Below the pieces are notes generated by a model. That model ran no database searches. It saw nothing but the letters and a program-made list of their open reading frames with translations, and was not told where the DNA came from. Positions 40,404 through 49,833 of a stretch of DNA of 64,000 nucleotides are shown here, piece after piece. The DNA is taken from positions 774,001 through 838,000 of the forward strand of contig NZ_JAMCOS010000001.1 of NCBI RefSeq assembly GCF_028069655.1, in the 5' to 3' direction. The translations under genes were made by a program, and so were the position numbers. Position 1 is the stretch's first letter. Every line of letters begins with the position of its first letter. This DNA is from Acidovorax sp. NCPPB 4044. GTDB lineage: Bacteria > Pseudomonadota > Gammaproteobacteria > Burkholderiales > Burkholderiaceae_C.

Positions 40404-41492
40404 TTACTTGAGGTCGTCGGTCAGCACGCGGACGATGCGTTCCGCGTTGGCCGACGACTCGGGCGCACCTGCGGCGTTGAGCACCGACACCGTGCTCTTG
40501 TTGTCCACGCTGCGCACCTGGATGCGGTACTTGACCGGCGCGGACGCGTCGTTCGAGCGGCCCAGCAGCTTGCCGAAGAAGCCGGGGTCCTTCTTCTCGG
40601 TGGGTTCCACGTAGCGCACGAAGTACACGCCTTCGGCACGGTTGCGGTCCTCGACGGTGAAGCCCGTGCGATCGAGCGCCAGGCCCACGCGGCGCCATGC
40701 GCGGTCGAAGTTCTCTTCCAGCTCCACCACCGGGGCGTTGCCCACGCGGCCGGCACGGGCCGAGGGCAGCGGCTGCACGGGGGCGGCTGCCACGGCGCGG
40801 GACTGCTCCTCGCTCACGCCGAGCTTGACCATCAGGCGGCGCAGGAATTCGGTTTCGAGTTCGGGATCGACCGGACGGGGCTGCCAGATGGTGTTGTCCT
40901 TCTGGCTGGAGGTGTAGACCTCGACCATGCCGCGGTGGCTGATGAAGATCTCGGTGCCGCCGTTGGCGCCGCGCTCCAGGCGCGTGCGGAACTTGTCGCG
41001 CTCGCCGGTGGAATAGGCCGATTCGAACAGCTTGCCGATCGTGGAGCGGATGATGTCCTGCGGCAGCTTGGCGCGGTTCTCGGCCCAGTCGGTTTCCATG
41101 ATGCCGAGGTTGGGCTGGTCCTGGACTAGCACGAAGCCGTTCTCGTTCCAGAAGTCGCGCACGGGCTCCCACAGGGCGTCGGCCGGGCGGCTCACGACCA
41201 GCCAGCGCTGGTTGCCGTCGCGTTCGATGCGCACGTCGCCCAGCGACTTGGTGGCGGCGTTGACCGCGCCGGGCGCCTTCTGCGCCTGGCCCGCCTGGAA
41301 GGCGGCCGCGGACACCACGCCGCCCTGTACGGCGTAGCGCGAATCGCGCGAGAGCTGGGTCAGGTCGGGGGGCACCTCCAGCGTCACGCCCTTGGTGGCG
41401 CTCTTGTAGTCGATCTTGTCGCTCTCCAGGACGGAGCAGGCGGACAGGGCCATGGCAAGGCCCAGCAGGCCCAGGCGGTTGATAGCGTTCAC
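40404..41492 (-). CDS. bamC: Outer membrane assembly lipoprotein BamC
   Basis: BamC (NlpB) is a lipoprotein of the Bam complex that inserts outer-membrane proteins. The 362-residue protein has a lipoprotein signal (NRLGLLGLAMALSAC, Cys about 19), a flexible N-terminal segment (ESDKIDYKSATKGVTLEVPPDLTQL) that binds BamD in the family, and two helix-grip domains. The start is GTG at 41490-41492. It lies 76 bp after dapA, the usual dapA-bamC order, which supports the assignment in the absence of strong sequence conservation. Confidence 0.92.
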   Translation of the reverse strand: MNAINRLGLLGLAMALSACSVLESDKIDYKSATKGVTLEVPPDLTQLSRDSRYAVQGGVVSAAAFQAGQAQKAPGAVNAATKSLGDVRIERDGNQRWLVVSRPADALWEPVRDFWNENGFVLVQDQPNLGIMETDWAENRAKLPQDIIRSTIGKLFESAYSTGERDKFRTRLERGANGGTEIFISHRGMVEVYTSSQKDNTIWQPRPVDPELETEFLRRLMVKLGVSEEQSRAVAAAPVQPLPSARAGRVGNAPVVELEENFDRAWRRVGLALDRTGFTVEDRNRAEGVYFVRYVEPTEKKDPGFFGKLLGRSNDASAPVKYRIQVRSVDNKSTVSVLNAAGAPESSANAERIVRVLTDDLK

Positions 41493-41568
41493 GCGAAAAA
41501 TCCTTTGCGGTGTCTCTGGAAGCAGGCGGGTGCGGAAGGGGAGCGCCGGTGCGGCAGTGCGGTGCGGT

Positions 41569-42465
41569 TCAGACCAGGCCGGCGGAGCGCAGGGCGGCTT
41601 CCACGACGGCTTCGCTGCCGGTGGAGAGCGGCGTCATGGGCAGGCGCAGCGTGCCGCCGCACAGGCCCATGCGCTGCATGGCCCACTTCACGGGGATGGG
41701 GTTGGCCTCGACGAACAGGTGCTTGTGCACGGGCATCAGGCGGAATTGGATTTCCATGGCGCGGCGCACGTCGCCCGCGAGGGCGGCCACGCAGAGTTCG
41801 TGCATGGCGCGCGGGGCCACGTTGGCCGTCACGCTGATGTTGCCCTGGCCGCCGCAGAGCATGAGCGCCACGGCCGTGGGGTCGTCGCCCGAGTAGACCG
41901 CGAAGCCCTTGGGCAGGTCGCGGATGAGCCACTGGGCGCGCTCGATGTTGCCGGTGGCTTCCTTGATGCCGACGATGCCGGGCACCTGGGCCAGGCGCAG
42001 CACCGTGTCGTGCTGCATATCGGCGACCGAGCGGCCGGGCACGTTGTAGAGCACGGTGGGCAGGTCGCCCACGGCCTCGGCGATGGCCTTGAAGTGCTGG
42101 TATTGCCCTTCCTGCGTGGGCTTGTTGTAGTAGGGCACCACCTGGAGCTGGCTGTCAGCGCCCACCTTCTTGGCGAAGCGCGCGAGCTCGATGGCTTCTG
42201 AAGTGGAGTTGGCGCCGCAGCCGGCCATGATGGGCGCGCGCCCGGCGGACTGCTCGACGGCCACGCGGATGATCTCGCAGTGCTCCTCGACGTTGACGGT
42301 GGGCGATTCGCCGGTGGTGCCCACCACGCCGATGCAGTCGGTGCCTTCGGCGACGTGCCAGTCGATCAGCTTGCGCAGGGTGGGGTAATCCACGCTGCCA
42401 TCCTCGTGCATGGGCGTGACGAGGGCGACGATGCTGCCGGTGAGGGTGGCGCTGGAAGAGGTCAT
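41569..42465 (-). CDS. dapA: 4-hydroxy-tetrahydrodipicolinate synthase
   Basis: DapA condenses pyruvate with aspartate semialdehyde, the first step of lysine and diaminopimelate synthesis. The 298-residue protein has [12 protein letters not shown] (phosphate-type loop), the catalytic Tyr in LYNVPGRS and the Schiff-base Lys in [11 protein letters not shown] 42463-42465 is chosen; a GTG two codons earlier is possible. It is followed by bamC and the MBL gene, and preceded by a methyltransferase on the same strand 63 bp upstream. Confidence 0.96.
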   Translation of the reverse strand: MTSSSATLTGSIVALVTPMHEDGSVDYPTLRKLIDWHVAEGTDCIGVVGTTGESPTVNVEEHCEIIRVAVEQSAGRAPIMAGCGANSTSEAIELARFAKKVGADSQLQVVPYYNKPTQEGQYQHFKAIAEAVGDLPTVLYNVPGRSVADMQHDTVLRLAQVPGIVGIKEATGNIERAQWLIRDLPKGFAVYSGDDPTAVALMLCGGQGNISVTANVAPRAMHELCVAALAGDVRRAMEIQFRLMPVHKHLFVEANPIPVKWAMQRMGLCGGTLRLPMTPLSTGSEAVVEAALRSAGLV

Positions 42466-42528
42466 GTCCACGAAGGAAAACGGTAAATGAGCATTCTAAC
42501 GAGTGCGTAACAGGCCCGGATGCAGGGG

Positions 42529-43089
42529 TTACGCCCCCCGGGGCTCCAGGCCGTGGCGCGGCGGTGCGCCGCCGGGCACTTCGCGGACGGCCGCCACGCG
42601 CTGGACGAAACGCTCCGGCGCCGGCAGGAAGCCATCCTCGTAGGCCACCACCCGCAGACCCTCGCAGGCCCCCAGCAGTTCCCCGGGCGCCAGCAGAAAG
42701 TCCGGCCGGGCCGGGCGGCCCACGGTCTCGTTGCCCTGCGCGAAGGTCTCGTACAGCAGCACGCCGCCGGGCGCCACGGCGTCCGCGATGGCCGGCAGCA
42801 GCGGTCGCCAGAGGTAGTGGGTGACCACCACCGCGCCGAAGCGGCGGCCCGCGAACGGCCAGGGGCCCTGCTCGATGTCGGCGCACACCCGCTCGGCCCC
42901 CTCGCCCAGCGCTCCGAGCGCCTCGATCGCCTCCGCCGAGCGGTCCACGCCCACCACGCGGTGGCCGCGGGCATGGAACCAGCCCAGGTGCCGGCCCGTG
43001 CCGCAGGCCACGTCCAGCACCGTGCCGCCCGGGGGCACGAGGTGCGCCCAGCGCACGATCCAGTCCGAAGGGGTGCCAAGGGAGTGCAT
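42529..43089 (-). CDS. Class I SAM-dependent methyltransferase, TehB-like
   Basis: This 186-residue methyltransferase has motif I LDVACGTGRHLGWFHARGH, the acid loop VVGVDRS, motif II VVVTHYLWRPLLPAI and VLLYETFAQG. It is a compact stand-alone domain of the TehB/UbiE-like class; the substrate is unknown. The likely start is ATG 43087-43089 (HSLGTPSDWIV). The gene frame remains open upstream through the repeat at 43091-43139, so an earlier start cannot be excluded, but the extension is low-complexity. Confidence 0.85.
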   Translation of the reverse strand: MHSLGTPSDWIVRWAHLVPPGGTVLDVACGTGRHLGWFHARGHRVVGVDRSAEAIEALGALGEGAERVCADIEQGPWPFAGRRFGAVVVTHYLWRPLLPAIADAVAPGGVLLYETFAQGNETVGRPARPDFLLAPGELLGACEGLRVVAYEDGFLPAPERFVQRVAAVREVPGGAPPRHGLEPRGA

Positions 43090-43090
43090 A

Positions 43091-43139
43091 TTGCTATGTT
43101 TTTTGTAGCTAAAAGCCCAATAAATACGGCGGCATGGAG
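43091..43139 (-). repeat. Dispersed repeat, copy before the methyltransferase start
   Basis: TTGCTATG, a T-rich loop and TGTAGCTA are followed by CCCAATAAATACGGCGGCATGG. It is one of the more diverged copies. It sits directly upstream of the methyltransferase start and 214 bp upstream of the divergent NHL gene, so it may affect either promoter. Confidence 0.75.
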
Positions 43140-43352
43140 CACAAAACACCATGGAATGGAGTCGGAGGGCGCCGCCAGCCACTCGCCCCCCCCCCCCGGC
43201 GCCCGGTGGCCCCCACCGTTGCGCCCGGCCCGGCAGCCATGCAGGCACGTCCGCGCCCGTTGCTTTTTTCCCGACCCCGGGGATTTTCGGGGCTGCGCGG
43301 GCCAAGGGCGGTTCTAAGATCACCCATCCGTCATCGGGGGATTCAGGTGCAT

Positions 43353-45296
43353 ATGCTGTCATTTCATCGCCGTGGGGGCACGGCCGGGTGGGGCCGTCCG
43401 GGTGCCCGCGGAGCCTGGCTGTGCTGGCTGCTTCTGGCGGCCCTGGCAGGACTGTCCGGCGTGCCGGCCGCCCGGGCGCAGGCCATTTCCACCGTGGCGG
43501 GCACGGGCGTGCAGGGCTTCGGCGGGGACGGAGGGCCGGCCACTTCCGCGCAAATGAATTTTGCGTATGGCGTGGCGGCCGACGGGGCGGGCGCCATCTA
43601 CATCGTCGACAGCGCCAACCACCGCGTGCGCCGGGTGGATGCGGCGGGCACCATCGCCACCGTCGCCGGCACCGGCGTGGCGGGCTACGGGGGCGACGGC
43701 GGGCCGGCCGTGGCCGCGCAGCTCAACGAGCCCCGGGGCATCGCGTTGGATGCGGCGGGCAATCTGTACGTGGCCGACCTGAACAACCACCGCATCCGGC
43801 GCGTGGATGCGGGCGGCACCATCACCACGGTCGCGGGCACGGGCGCGGCCGGTTTCTCGGGCGACGGCGGCGCAGCCACCGCGGCGCAGCTCAACAGCCC
43901 CTTCGGCGTGGCCGCGGACGGCGCGGGCCGGATCTACATCGCCGACAGCGCCAACTACCGTGTGCGGCGCGTGGATGCCGGCGGCACGATCGCCACCATC
44001 GCGGGAATCGGCACGCCGGGCTACGGCGGGGACAACGGGCCCGCCCTGGCGGCGCAATTCCAGTTCATCTTCGGGATCTTCCGCGACGGCACGGGCAACC
44101 TGTTCCTGGCGGACGGCAACAACCACCGCATCCGCCGGGTGGATGCGGGCGGCACCATGACCACCGTGGCCGGCACGGGCACGAGCGGGTTCGGCGGCAA
44201 CGGCGGCAGCGCCGTGGCGGCCCAGCTCAACTTCCCCGCGGGGATGGTGGTCGACGGCGGCGGTGTGCTCTACATCGCCGACGCCGGCAACAACCGCGTC
44301 CGGCAGGTGGACACGGGCGGCACGATCACCACCGTGGCCGGCACGGGCACGTCGGGGTACGGCGGCGACGGCGGCCCCGCCACGGCGGCGCAGCTGCAGT
44401 TCCCGTTCGCACTGGCGCTGGGCACCCGCGGGCTTCTGTATGTGGCGGATACGGCCAATTTCCGGACCCGGCTCGTTACCCTGCCGATCCCGCCGGGCGC
44501 GCCCACGGGCCTGGGCGCCACCGCCAGCGACGGGCAGGCCCGCCTCGCGTGGACCGCGCCCGCCGATGCGGGATCCAGCCCCGTCTCGGGCTACACGGCC
44601 ACCGGCACGCCGGTCGGGGGCGGCGCGGCCGTTTCCTGCACGGCCACGGCACCATCGACCCAATGCACGGCCGCCGGCCTGGGCGACGGGGTGGTCTACC
44701 GCTTCACCGTCCGGGCCACGAGCGGCGCCGGGGACAGCCCGGCCTCCGATGCCGTGCAGGTGGCCTCCGCCGGCGCCGTGCCCGGCATGGCGGGAGCGGC
44801 CGGCACGGTGGTGTCGGGCGGCGGCAGCGGGTGCGCGCTGGTGCCCGCTGCCACGGGTTTTGGCGCCGTGCCGGCGGGCCTGCCCGCGGGAGCGACGGTG
44901 GCGGCCGGGGCCTTCCGTTTCCGTGCCGAGGGGTGCGCGGGCGCCGCGTTGACGGTGTCGGTGACCTATCCCGAACCGCTGCCCGCCGCAGCGCGCATCT
45001 ACCAGTACGGTCCGCCGGTGGCCGGGCAGGCGGCTGCCTGGTCCGAGCCTGCCGGCGCCAGTTTGAGCGTGGACCGCCGCACGGTGACCTACGGCGTGTC
45101 GGACGACGGCGCCTTCGATGCGGACACCGTCGCCGCGGGCGCCATCGAAGGCCGGCTGGCCCCGCTCGTGCTGGCGGTGGCCAGCGGCATCCAGCCGGTT
45201 CCCGTGGCGGGCGGATGGGGCCTGGGGCTCATGGCCCTGCTCATGGCGGCGACGGGCCTGGCCGGCCTGCACCGGACGCGCCGCCGGCCGGCATGA
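43353..45296 (+). CDS. NHL-repeat surface protein with Fn3 and IPTL-CTERM-like tail
   Basis: This 647-residue exported protein has a signal peptide ending near VPAARA. Six tandem NHL propeller units follow (TVAGTG...GGDGG..AQLN.P.GVA.D..G.IYIAD..NHRIRRVDAGG), each exactly 56 residues. One Fn3 domain (PGAPTGLGATASDGQARLAW) comes next, then a C-terminal domain with ALVPAATGFGAVPAG and GAIEGRLAPLVLAV. The end VPVAGGWGLGLMALLMAATG followed by GLHRTRRR is a transmembrane plus Arg cluster, like the IPTL-CTERM sorting signal. It is probably a cell-surface or matrix protein; the ligand is unknown. Confidence 0.85.
   Translation: MLSFHRRGGTAGWGRPGARGAWLCWLLLAALAGLSGVPAARAQAISTVAGTGVQGFGGDGGPATSAQMNFAYGVAADGAGAIYIVDSANHRVRRVDAAGTIATVAGTGVAGYGGDGGPAVAAQLNEPRGIALDAAGNLYVADLNNHRIRRVDAGGTITTVAGTGAAGFSGDGGAATAAQLNSPFGVAADGAGRIYIADSANYRVRRVDAGGTIATIAGIGTPGYGGDNGPALAAQFQFIFGIFRDGTGNLFLADGNNHRIRRVDAGGTMTTVAGTGTSGFGGNGGSAVAAQLNFPAGMVVDGGGVLYIADAGNNRVRQVDTGGTITTVAGTGTSGYGGDGGPATAAQLQFPFALALGTRGLLYVADTANFRTRLVTLPIPPGAPTGLGATASDGQARLAWTAPADAGSSPVSGYTATGTPVGGGAAVSCTATAPSTQCTAAGLGDGVVYRFTVRATSGAGDSPASDAVQVASAGAVPGMAGAAGTVVSGGGSGCALVPAATGFGAVPAGLPAGATVAAGAFRFRAEGCAGAALTVSVTYPEPLPAAARIYQYGPPVAGQAAAWSEPAGASLSVDRRTVTYGVSDDGAFDADTVAAGAIEGRLAPLVLAVASGIQPVPVAGGWGLGLMALLMAATGLAGLHRTRRRPA
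43485..44492 (+). repeat. Six tandem 168-bp units encoding NHL repeats
   Basis: The ATC/ATT codon that opens each TI.TVAGTG block recurs at 43485, 43653, 43821, 43989, 44157 and 44325, i.e. exactly 168 bp apart. Adjacent units share most bases, with no length variation, which indicates recent or concerted duplication. Confidence 0.85.
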
Positions 45297-45327
45297 CCCC
45301 CGCGCCGCGGCCGCACCGCGGCGCCGG

Positions 45328-45501
45328 TCAGAAGCAGGACCAGACCTGGTCCGCCATCATCACGACGAACCCCGGCTCGCCATAGAGCGCGAAAGCCGCG
45401 GCGAGCACGGCAGCCGCGGCCGCGCCCCAGGCCAGCCGGCGGCCCCACGGTGCGGGCCGGGCGCGGCGGTCGGGGGCCGGGGGCGGTGCGGAGGCGTGCA
45501 T
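45328..45501 (-). CDS. Small hypothetical membrane protein
   Basis: The 57-residue open frame after the MFS gene encodes MHASAPPPAPDRRARPAP, then a hydrophobic helix (RLAWGAAAAAVLAAAFALYG) and the tail FVVMMADQVWSCF. The ADQVW-x-CF ending resembles small conserved membrane proteins of Comamonadaceae, in my recollection. It starts 20 bp after the MFS stop on the same strand. Function is unknown. Confidence 0.55.
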   Translation of the reverse strand: MHASAPPPAPDRRARPAPWGRRLAWGAAAAAVLAAAFALYGEPGFVVMMADQVWSCF

Positions 45502-45521
45502 GGCGAGCGAAACGTCGCGCC

Positions 45522-46751
45522 TCAGGCGGGCCGCACTTCCGGGCGGCGGATGGGCGTCTCGCGGATCGGCAGGTTGATGAGCCCCGCCGCCACGCCGAGC
45601 GCGATGGAGAGGTACCAGACCACGTCGTAGCTGCCCGTGCGGTCGTACAGGTACCCGCCCAGCCAGACGCCCAGGAAGCTGCCGATCTGGTGGCTGAAGA
45701 ACACGAAGCCCCCCAGCATCGAGAGGTGCTGCACGCCGAAGATCTGCGCGACCGTCGCATTGGTGGGCGGCACGGTGGAGAGCCAGAGCGCGCCGATCAC
45801 CGCCGAGAACACGTAGACCGACACCGGCGAGAGCGGCACGAGCAGGAACACCGTGATCGCCGCGGCCCGCGCGAAGTAGATGAAGGCCAGGATGTGCCGC
45901 CGCGCCATGCGCTGGCCGAGCGTGCCCGCGATGTAGGTGCCGAACACGTTGAAGAGCCCGATCAGCGCCAGCGCGTAGCTGGCCACCTGGGGCGAGAGGC
46001 CGTGGTCCTTGAGGTAGCTGGGCATGTGCACGCCGATGAACACCACCTGGAAGCCGCACACGAAGTACCCGGCCGTGAGCAGCAGGAAGCTGGGATAGCG
46101 CAGGGCCTCGGAGAGCGCCTCGCCCACGGCCTGCTTGCGCGGCGTGCCGGCGGCGGCGCCGGCCGCGCGGCCGAAGCCCGGCTCGCGCAGGCCGAAGGCC
46201 AGCGGCACGATGAGCAGCACCATGGCCGAGAGGGCGAGCAGCGATTCCTGCCAGCCCAGGCGCGCGATCAGCTGGCCTTCCACGGGCACCATGAGGAACT
46301 GCCCGAACGAACCCGCCGCGGCCGCCACGCCCATGGCCCAGGAGCGCTTCTCGGGCGCGATCTGCCGGCCCAGCACGCCGTAGATCACCGCGTAGGTGGT
46401 GCCGGCCTGCGCCGCGCCGATCAGCACGCCCGCCGTGAGCGCGAACAGCAACGGCGTGGGCGAGAGCGCCATGCCGGCCAGCCCGAAGGCGTAGAGCACC
46501 GCGCCGCCGATCAGCACGCGGAAGGCGCCGAAGCGGTCGGCCGCCATGCCCGCGAAGATGCCGAAGATGCCCCAGGCGATGTTCTGCACGGCGATGGCCA
46601 GCGCGAAGGTCTGTCGGGTCCAGCCCATATCCTGGGTGATGGGCTGCAGCCACAGGCCGAAGCCGTGGCGGATGCCCATGGAGAGCGTGACGATGGCGGC
46701 GCCGCAGGCGAGCACCTGCACCATGGACAGTTTTTGCGGTTCGGAGGACAT
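45522..46751 (-). CDS. MFS transporter
   Basis: This 409-residue protein has twelve predicted hydrophobic segments and belongs to the major facilitator superfamily. The A-motif-like stretch GIFGIFAGMAADRFGAFRVLIGG follows helix 2, and HQIGSFLGVWLGGYLYDRTG lies in the second half. It resembles the monocarboxylate/oxalate-formate transporter group (YjiJ/OxlT-like, with GFGLWLQPITQDMGW at the start). The substrate is not predictable. It is divergent from parE. Confidence 0.88.
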   Translation of the reverse strand: MSSEPQKLSMVQVLACGAAIVTLSMGIRHGFGLWLQPITQDMGWTRQTFALAIAVQNIAWGIFGIFAGMAADRFGAFRVLIGGAVLYAFGLAGMALSPTPLLFALTAGVLIGAAQAGTTYAVIYGVLGRQIAPEKRSWAMGVAAAAGSFGQFLMVPVEGQLIARLGWQESLLALSAMVLLIVPLAFGLREPGFGRAAGAAAGTPRKQAVGEALSEALRYPSFLLLTAGYFVCGFQVVFIGVHMPSYLKDHGLSPQVASYALALIGLFNVFGTYIAGTLGQRMARRHILAFIYFARAAAITVFLLVPLSPVSVYVFSAVIGALWLSTVPPTNATVAQIFGVQHLSMLGGFVFFSHQIGSFLGVWLGGYLYDRTGSYDVVWYLSIALGVAAGLINLPIRETPIRRPEVRPA

Positions 46752-46873
46752 CGGTCGAATGTAGCCAAAAGCGTCTGCCGCCGCTGGCCGCGTGCCACGG
46801 GTTAACCCGCGTTTCCGGGGTGGCTGTCTTTATATCCAGTGCCGGCGGGGGCGCCGCACTACAATCCGCGCCC

Positions 46874-48856
46874 ATGGCAGCCAAACCCTCTCCTGTGTCG
46901 CCCGGCGACTATTCCGAAGGTTCGATCCGCGTGCTCAAGGGCCTGGAGCCCGTCAAGCAGCGGCCGGGCATGTACACCCGCACGGACAACCCGCTCCACA
47001 TCATCCAGGAAGTGCTCGACAACGCGGCCGACGAGGCCCTGGCCGGGCACGGCAAGCGCATCAAGGTCACGCTGCACGCCGACGGCTCGGTGGGCATCGA
47101 GGACGACGGCCGCGGCATTCCGTTCGGGCTGCACCCCGAGGAGAAGGCGCCCGTGATCGAGCTGGTCTTCACGCGGCTGCACGCGGGCGGCAAGTTCGAC
47201 AAGGGCAAGGGCGGCGCCTACAGCTTCTCGGGCGGCCTGCACGGCGTGGGCGTCTCGGTCACCAACGCGCTCGCGCTGCGGCTGGAGGCCACCACCCACC
47301 GCGACGGGCAGATCGCCCGCCTGGTGTTCGCCGGCGGCGACGTGGTCGAACCCCTCGTGGCCCGGCCCCTGGCGGCCGGTGAGCGCCGCCAGGGCACCTC
47401 GGTGCGCGTCTGGCCCGACCCCAAATATTTCGAATCGTCCGCGCTGCCGATGGGCGAGCTGGTGCACCTGCTGCGCAGCAAGGCCGTGCTGATGCCGGGC
47501 GTCACCGTGTCGCTGGTCAACGAGAAGAGCAAGGAAACGCAGACCTGGCAGTACAAGGGCGGGCTGCGCGACTACCTGGGCCAGAACCTCGCGGCCGACC
47601 CGGTGATCCCGCTCTTCGAGGGCGAGGGCCATGCCGACCGCCACAACGAGAGCTTCGCCGAGGGCGAGGGCGCCGCGTGGTGCGTGGCCTTCACCGAGGA
47701 AGGCCAGCCCATGCGCGAGAGCTACGTCAACCTCATTCCCACCAGCGCGGGCGGCACGCACGAGAGCGGCCTGCGCGACGGCCTGTTCAACGCCGTCAAG
47801 AGCTTCATCGAGCTGCACTCGCTGCTGCCCAAGGGCGTGAAGCTGCTGCCCGAGGACGTGTTCGCGCGCGCCTCGTACGTGCTGTCGGCCAAGGTGCTCG
47901 ATCCGCAGTTCCAGGGCCAGATCAAGGAGCGCCTCAACTCGCGCGATGCCGTGCGGCTGGTGAGCGGCTTCGTGCGCCCCGCACTCGAACTCTGGCTGCA
48001 CCAGCACGTGGACTACGGCCGCAAGCTCGCCGAACTCGCCATCCGGGCCGCGCAGACGCGCCAGAAGGCCGGCCAGAAGGTCGAGAAGAAGAAGGGCTCC
48101 GGCGTGGCCGTGCTGCCCGGCAAGCTGACCGACTGCGAGAGCCGCGACCTCTCGCACAACGAGGTCTTCCTGGTCGAGGGCGACTCCGCCGGCGGCAGCG
48201 CCAAGATGGGCCGCGACAAGGAATGCCAGGCCGTGCTGCCGCTGCGCGGCAAGGTGCTCAACACCTGGGAGGTGGACCGCGACCGGCTCTTCGCCAACAA
48301 CGAGATCCACGACATCTCCGTGGCGCTGGGCGTCGATCCGCACGGCCCCAACGACACGCCCGACCTGTCGGGCCTGCGCTACGGCAAGGTCTGCATCCTG
48401 TCCGATGCCGACGTGGACGGCTCGCACATCCAGGTGCTGCTGCTCACGCTGTTCTTCCGCCACTTCCCCAAGCTCATCGAGACCGGCCACATCTACGTGG
48501 CCCGGCCGCCGCTCTACCGCGTGGACGTGCCCGCCCGCGGCAAGAAGCCGGCGTCCAAGCTCTATGCGCTGGACGACGGCGAGCTGGAAGCCATCCTCGA
48601 CAAGTGCGCCAAGGACGGCGTGGCGCGCGAGAGGTGCCAGATCAGCCGCTTCAAGGGCCTGGGCGAGATGAACGCCGAGCAACTCTGGGAGACCACGCTC
48701 AACCCCGACACGCGCCGGCTGCTGCCCGTGCAGCTGGGCGTGCTGGGCTTCGCCGAAACCGAGGGCCTCATCACCAAGCTCATGGGCAAGGGCGAGGCCG
48801 CCGCGCGGCGCGAACTGATGGAACTGCATGGCGACGCCGTGGAAGTGGACATCTGA
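46874..48856 (+). CDS. parE: DNA topoisomerase IV subunit B
   Basis: ParE is the ATPase subunit of topoisomerase IV, which decatenates daughter chromosomes. The 660-residue protein has the GHKL motifs EVLDNAADEAL, EDDGRGIPFG and GLHGVGVSVTNAL, and the TOPRIM motif EGDSAGGSAKMGRDKECQAVLPLRGK with SDADVDGSHIQ. The C-terminal SRFKGLGEMNAEQLWETT is typical. Start ATG 46874. The lytic transglycosylase follows, then parC, giving a parE-parC pair with one gene between. Confidence 0.96.
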   Translation: MAAKPSPVSPGDYSEGSIRVLKGLEPVKQRPGMYTRTDNPLHIIQEVLDNAADEALAGHGKRIKVTLHADGSVGIEDDGRGIPFGLHPEEKAPVIELVFTRLHAGGKFDKGKGGAYSFSGGLHGVGVSVTNALALRLEATTHRDGQIARLVFAGGDVVEPLVARPLAAGERRQGTSVRVWPDPKYFESSALPMGELVHLLRSKAVLMPGVTVSLVNEKSKETQTWQYKGGLRDYLGQNLAADPVIPLFEGEGHADRHNESFAEGEGAAWCVAFTEEGQPMRESYVNLIPTSAGGTHESGLRDGLFNAVKSFIELHSLLPKGVKLLPEDVFARASYVLSAKVLDPQFQGQIKERLNSRDAVRLVSGFVRPALELWLHQHVDYGRKLAELAIRAAQTRQKAGQKVEKKKGSGVAVLPGKLTDCESRDLSHNEVFLVEGDSAGGSAKMGRDKECQAVLPLRGKVLNTWEVDRDRLFANNEIHDISVALGVDPHGPNDTPDLSGLRYGKVCILSDADVDGSHIQVLLLTLFFRHFPKLIETGHIYVARPPLYRVDVPARGKKPASKLYALDDGELEAILDKCAKDGVARERCQISRFKGLGEMNAEQLWETTLNPDTRRLLPVQLGVLGFAETEGLITKLMGKGEAAARRELMELHGDAVEVDI

Positions 48857-48875
48857 AACCGGCGAACATCGCGCC

Positions 48876-49766
48876 ATGCCCGTGCCCACCCCCCCGACCC
48901 TCCTGGCCACCGCCGCCCCGCGCCCGACGCGCGCGGGGCGCCTGCGGCGCTGGTTCAAGGGTGTTTTTGCCTCCATGCCGCCGGTTCTATTAGGAAGTTT
49001 GCTATTGTTTTTGCAGCAAACCGCCCATGCCGACCTGTGGGCCTACGTGGACGAGCGCGGCGTGACGCACTTCGCGGCCGAGCGCATCGACGAGCGCTAT
49101 GCGCTGTATTTCCGCGGCGACGTGTTCGATTCGGCCACCGATGGGCGCTCGGCCTCGTCGGGCACCGGCATCGTGCCGCCGGGCGTGGCGCCCGCGGCCA
49201 CGGCGGCGGGTGCGCGGCGGCTCGCGTATTTCGACATCGCCCCCGAGGTCAAGCGCGTGAAGCACCACCTGCGCGCGTCCGCCACGCGGCACGGGCTCGA
49301 CTACGAACTGCTGCAGGCGGTGATCGCCACCGAATCCGGGTTCGATCCGCAGGCCGTCTCGCCGCGCGGCGCGGTGGGGCTGATGCAGGTCATGCCGGCC
49401 ACGGCGCAGCGCTTCGGCGTGGCGCGGGAGGCGAAACGCTCGGTGGAGCAGAAACTCACCGACCCCGGCACCAACGTCGCCGCCGGTGCGCGCTACCTGC
49501 GCCACCTCATCGACCTCTTCGAGGGCCGGCTCGACCTGGCCCTGGCCGCCTACAACGCGGGCGAGGGCGCCGTGCAGCGCGCCGGCCACCGCATTCCCGC
49601 CTACCGCGAGACGCAGAACTACGTGAAGAGCGTGCTCGGCCTCTATGCGCTGCTCAAGCCGGCCAGTGCGGCGCAGGCCCCGGGCCCCGCCGCCGCGCTG
49701 CCTGCGGGCCGCGGCGCTGCCGCCGGCCGGGTGCGCATGGAGCTGGCGGCGCCCGCGGCGCCGTGA
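48876..49766 (+). CDS. Soluble lytic transglycosylase (SLT domain)
   Basis: This 296-residue exported SLT-domain enzyme would cleave peptidoglycan to 1,6-anhydromuropeptides. The catalytic Glu is about E153 in VIATESGFDPQAVSPRGAVG, followed by LMQVMPATAQRFGV and the LALAAYNAGEGAV substrate motif. The N-terminal signal (RRWFKGVFASMPPVLLGSLL plus LFLQQTAHA) is built largely from a copy of the dispersed repeat. The mature part opens with DLWAYVDERGVTHF, a DUF4124-like strand pair. It lies between parE and parC; its start is 19 bp after the parE stop. Confidence 0.9.
   Translation: MPVPTPPTLLATAAPRPTRAGRLRRWFKGVFASMPPVLLGSLLLFLQQTAHADLWAYVDERGVTHFAAERIDERYALYFRGDVFDSATDGRSASSGTGIVPPGVAPAATAAGARRLAYFDIAPEVKRVKHHLRASATRHGLDYELLQAVIATESGFDPQAVSPRGAVGLMQVMPATAQRFGVAREAKRSVEQKLTDPGTNVAAGARYLRHLIDLFEGRLDLALAAYNAGEGAVQRAGHRIPAYRETQNYVKSVLGLYALLKPASAAQAPGPAAALPAGRGAAAGRVRMELAAPAAP
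48953..49020 (+). repeat. Dispersed repeat, copy forming a signal peptide
   Basis: TTCAAG (48954), CCTCCATGCCGCCGGTTC (48970-48987), GTTTGCTATTG, T-rich loop, GCAGC. Read in the transglycosylase frame it supplies the hydrophobic core of the signal peptide (MPPVLLGSLLLFLQQ). Confidence 0.8.
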
Positions 49767-49833
49767 GCCGCTTCCGACCGACGACCGTCCGGCGCACTGC
49801 ACGCCGCCTCCCTTTTCCCATCCTTCCCGACGC

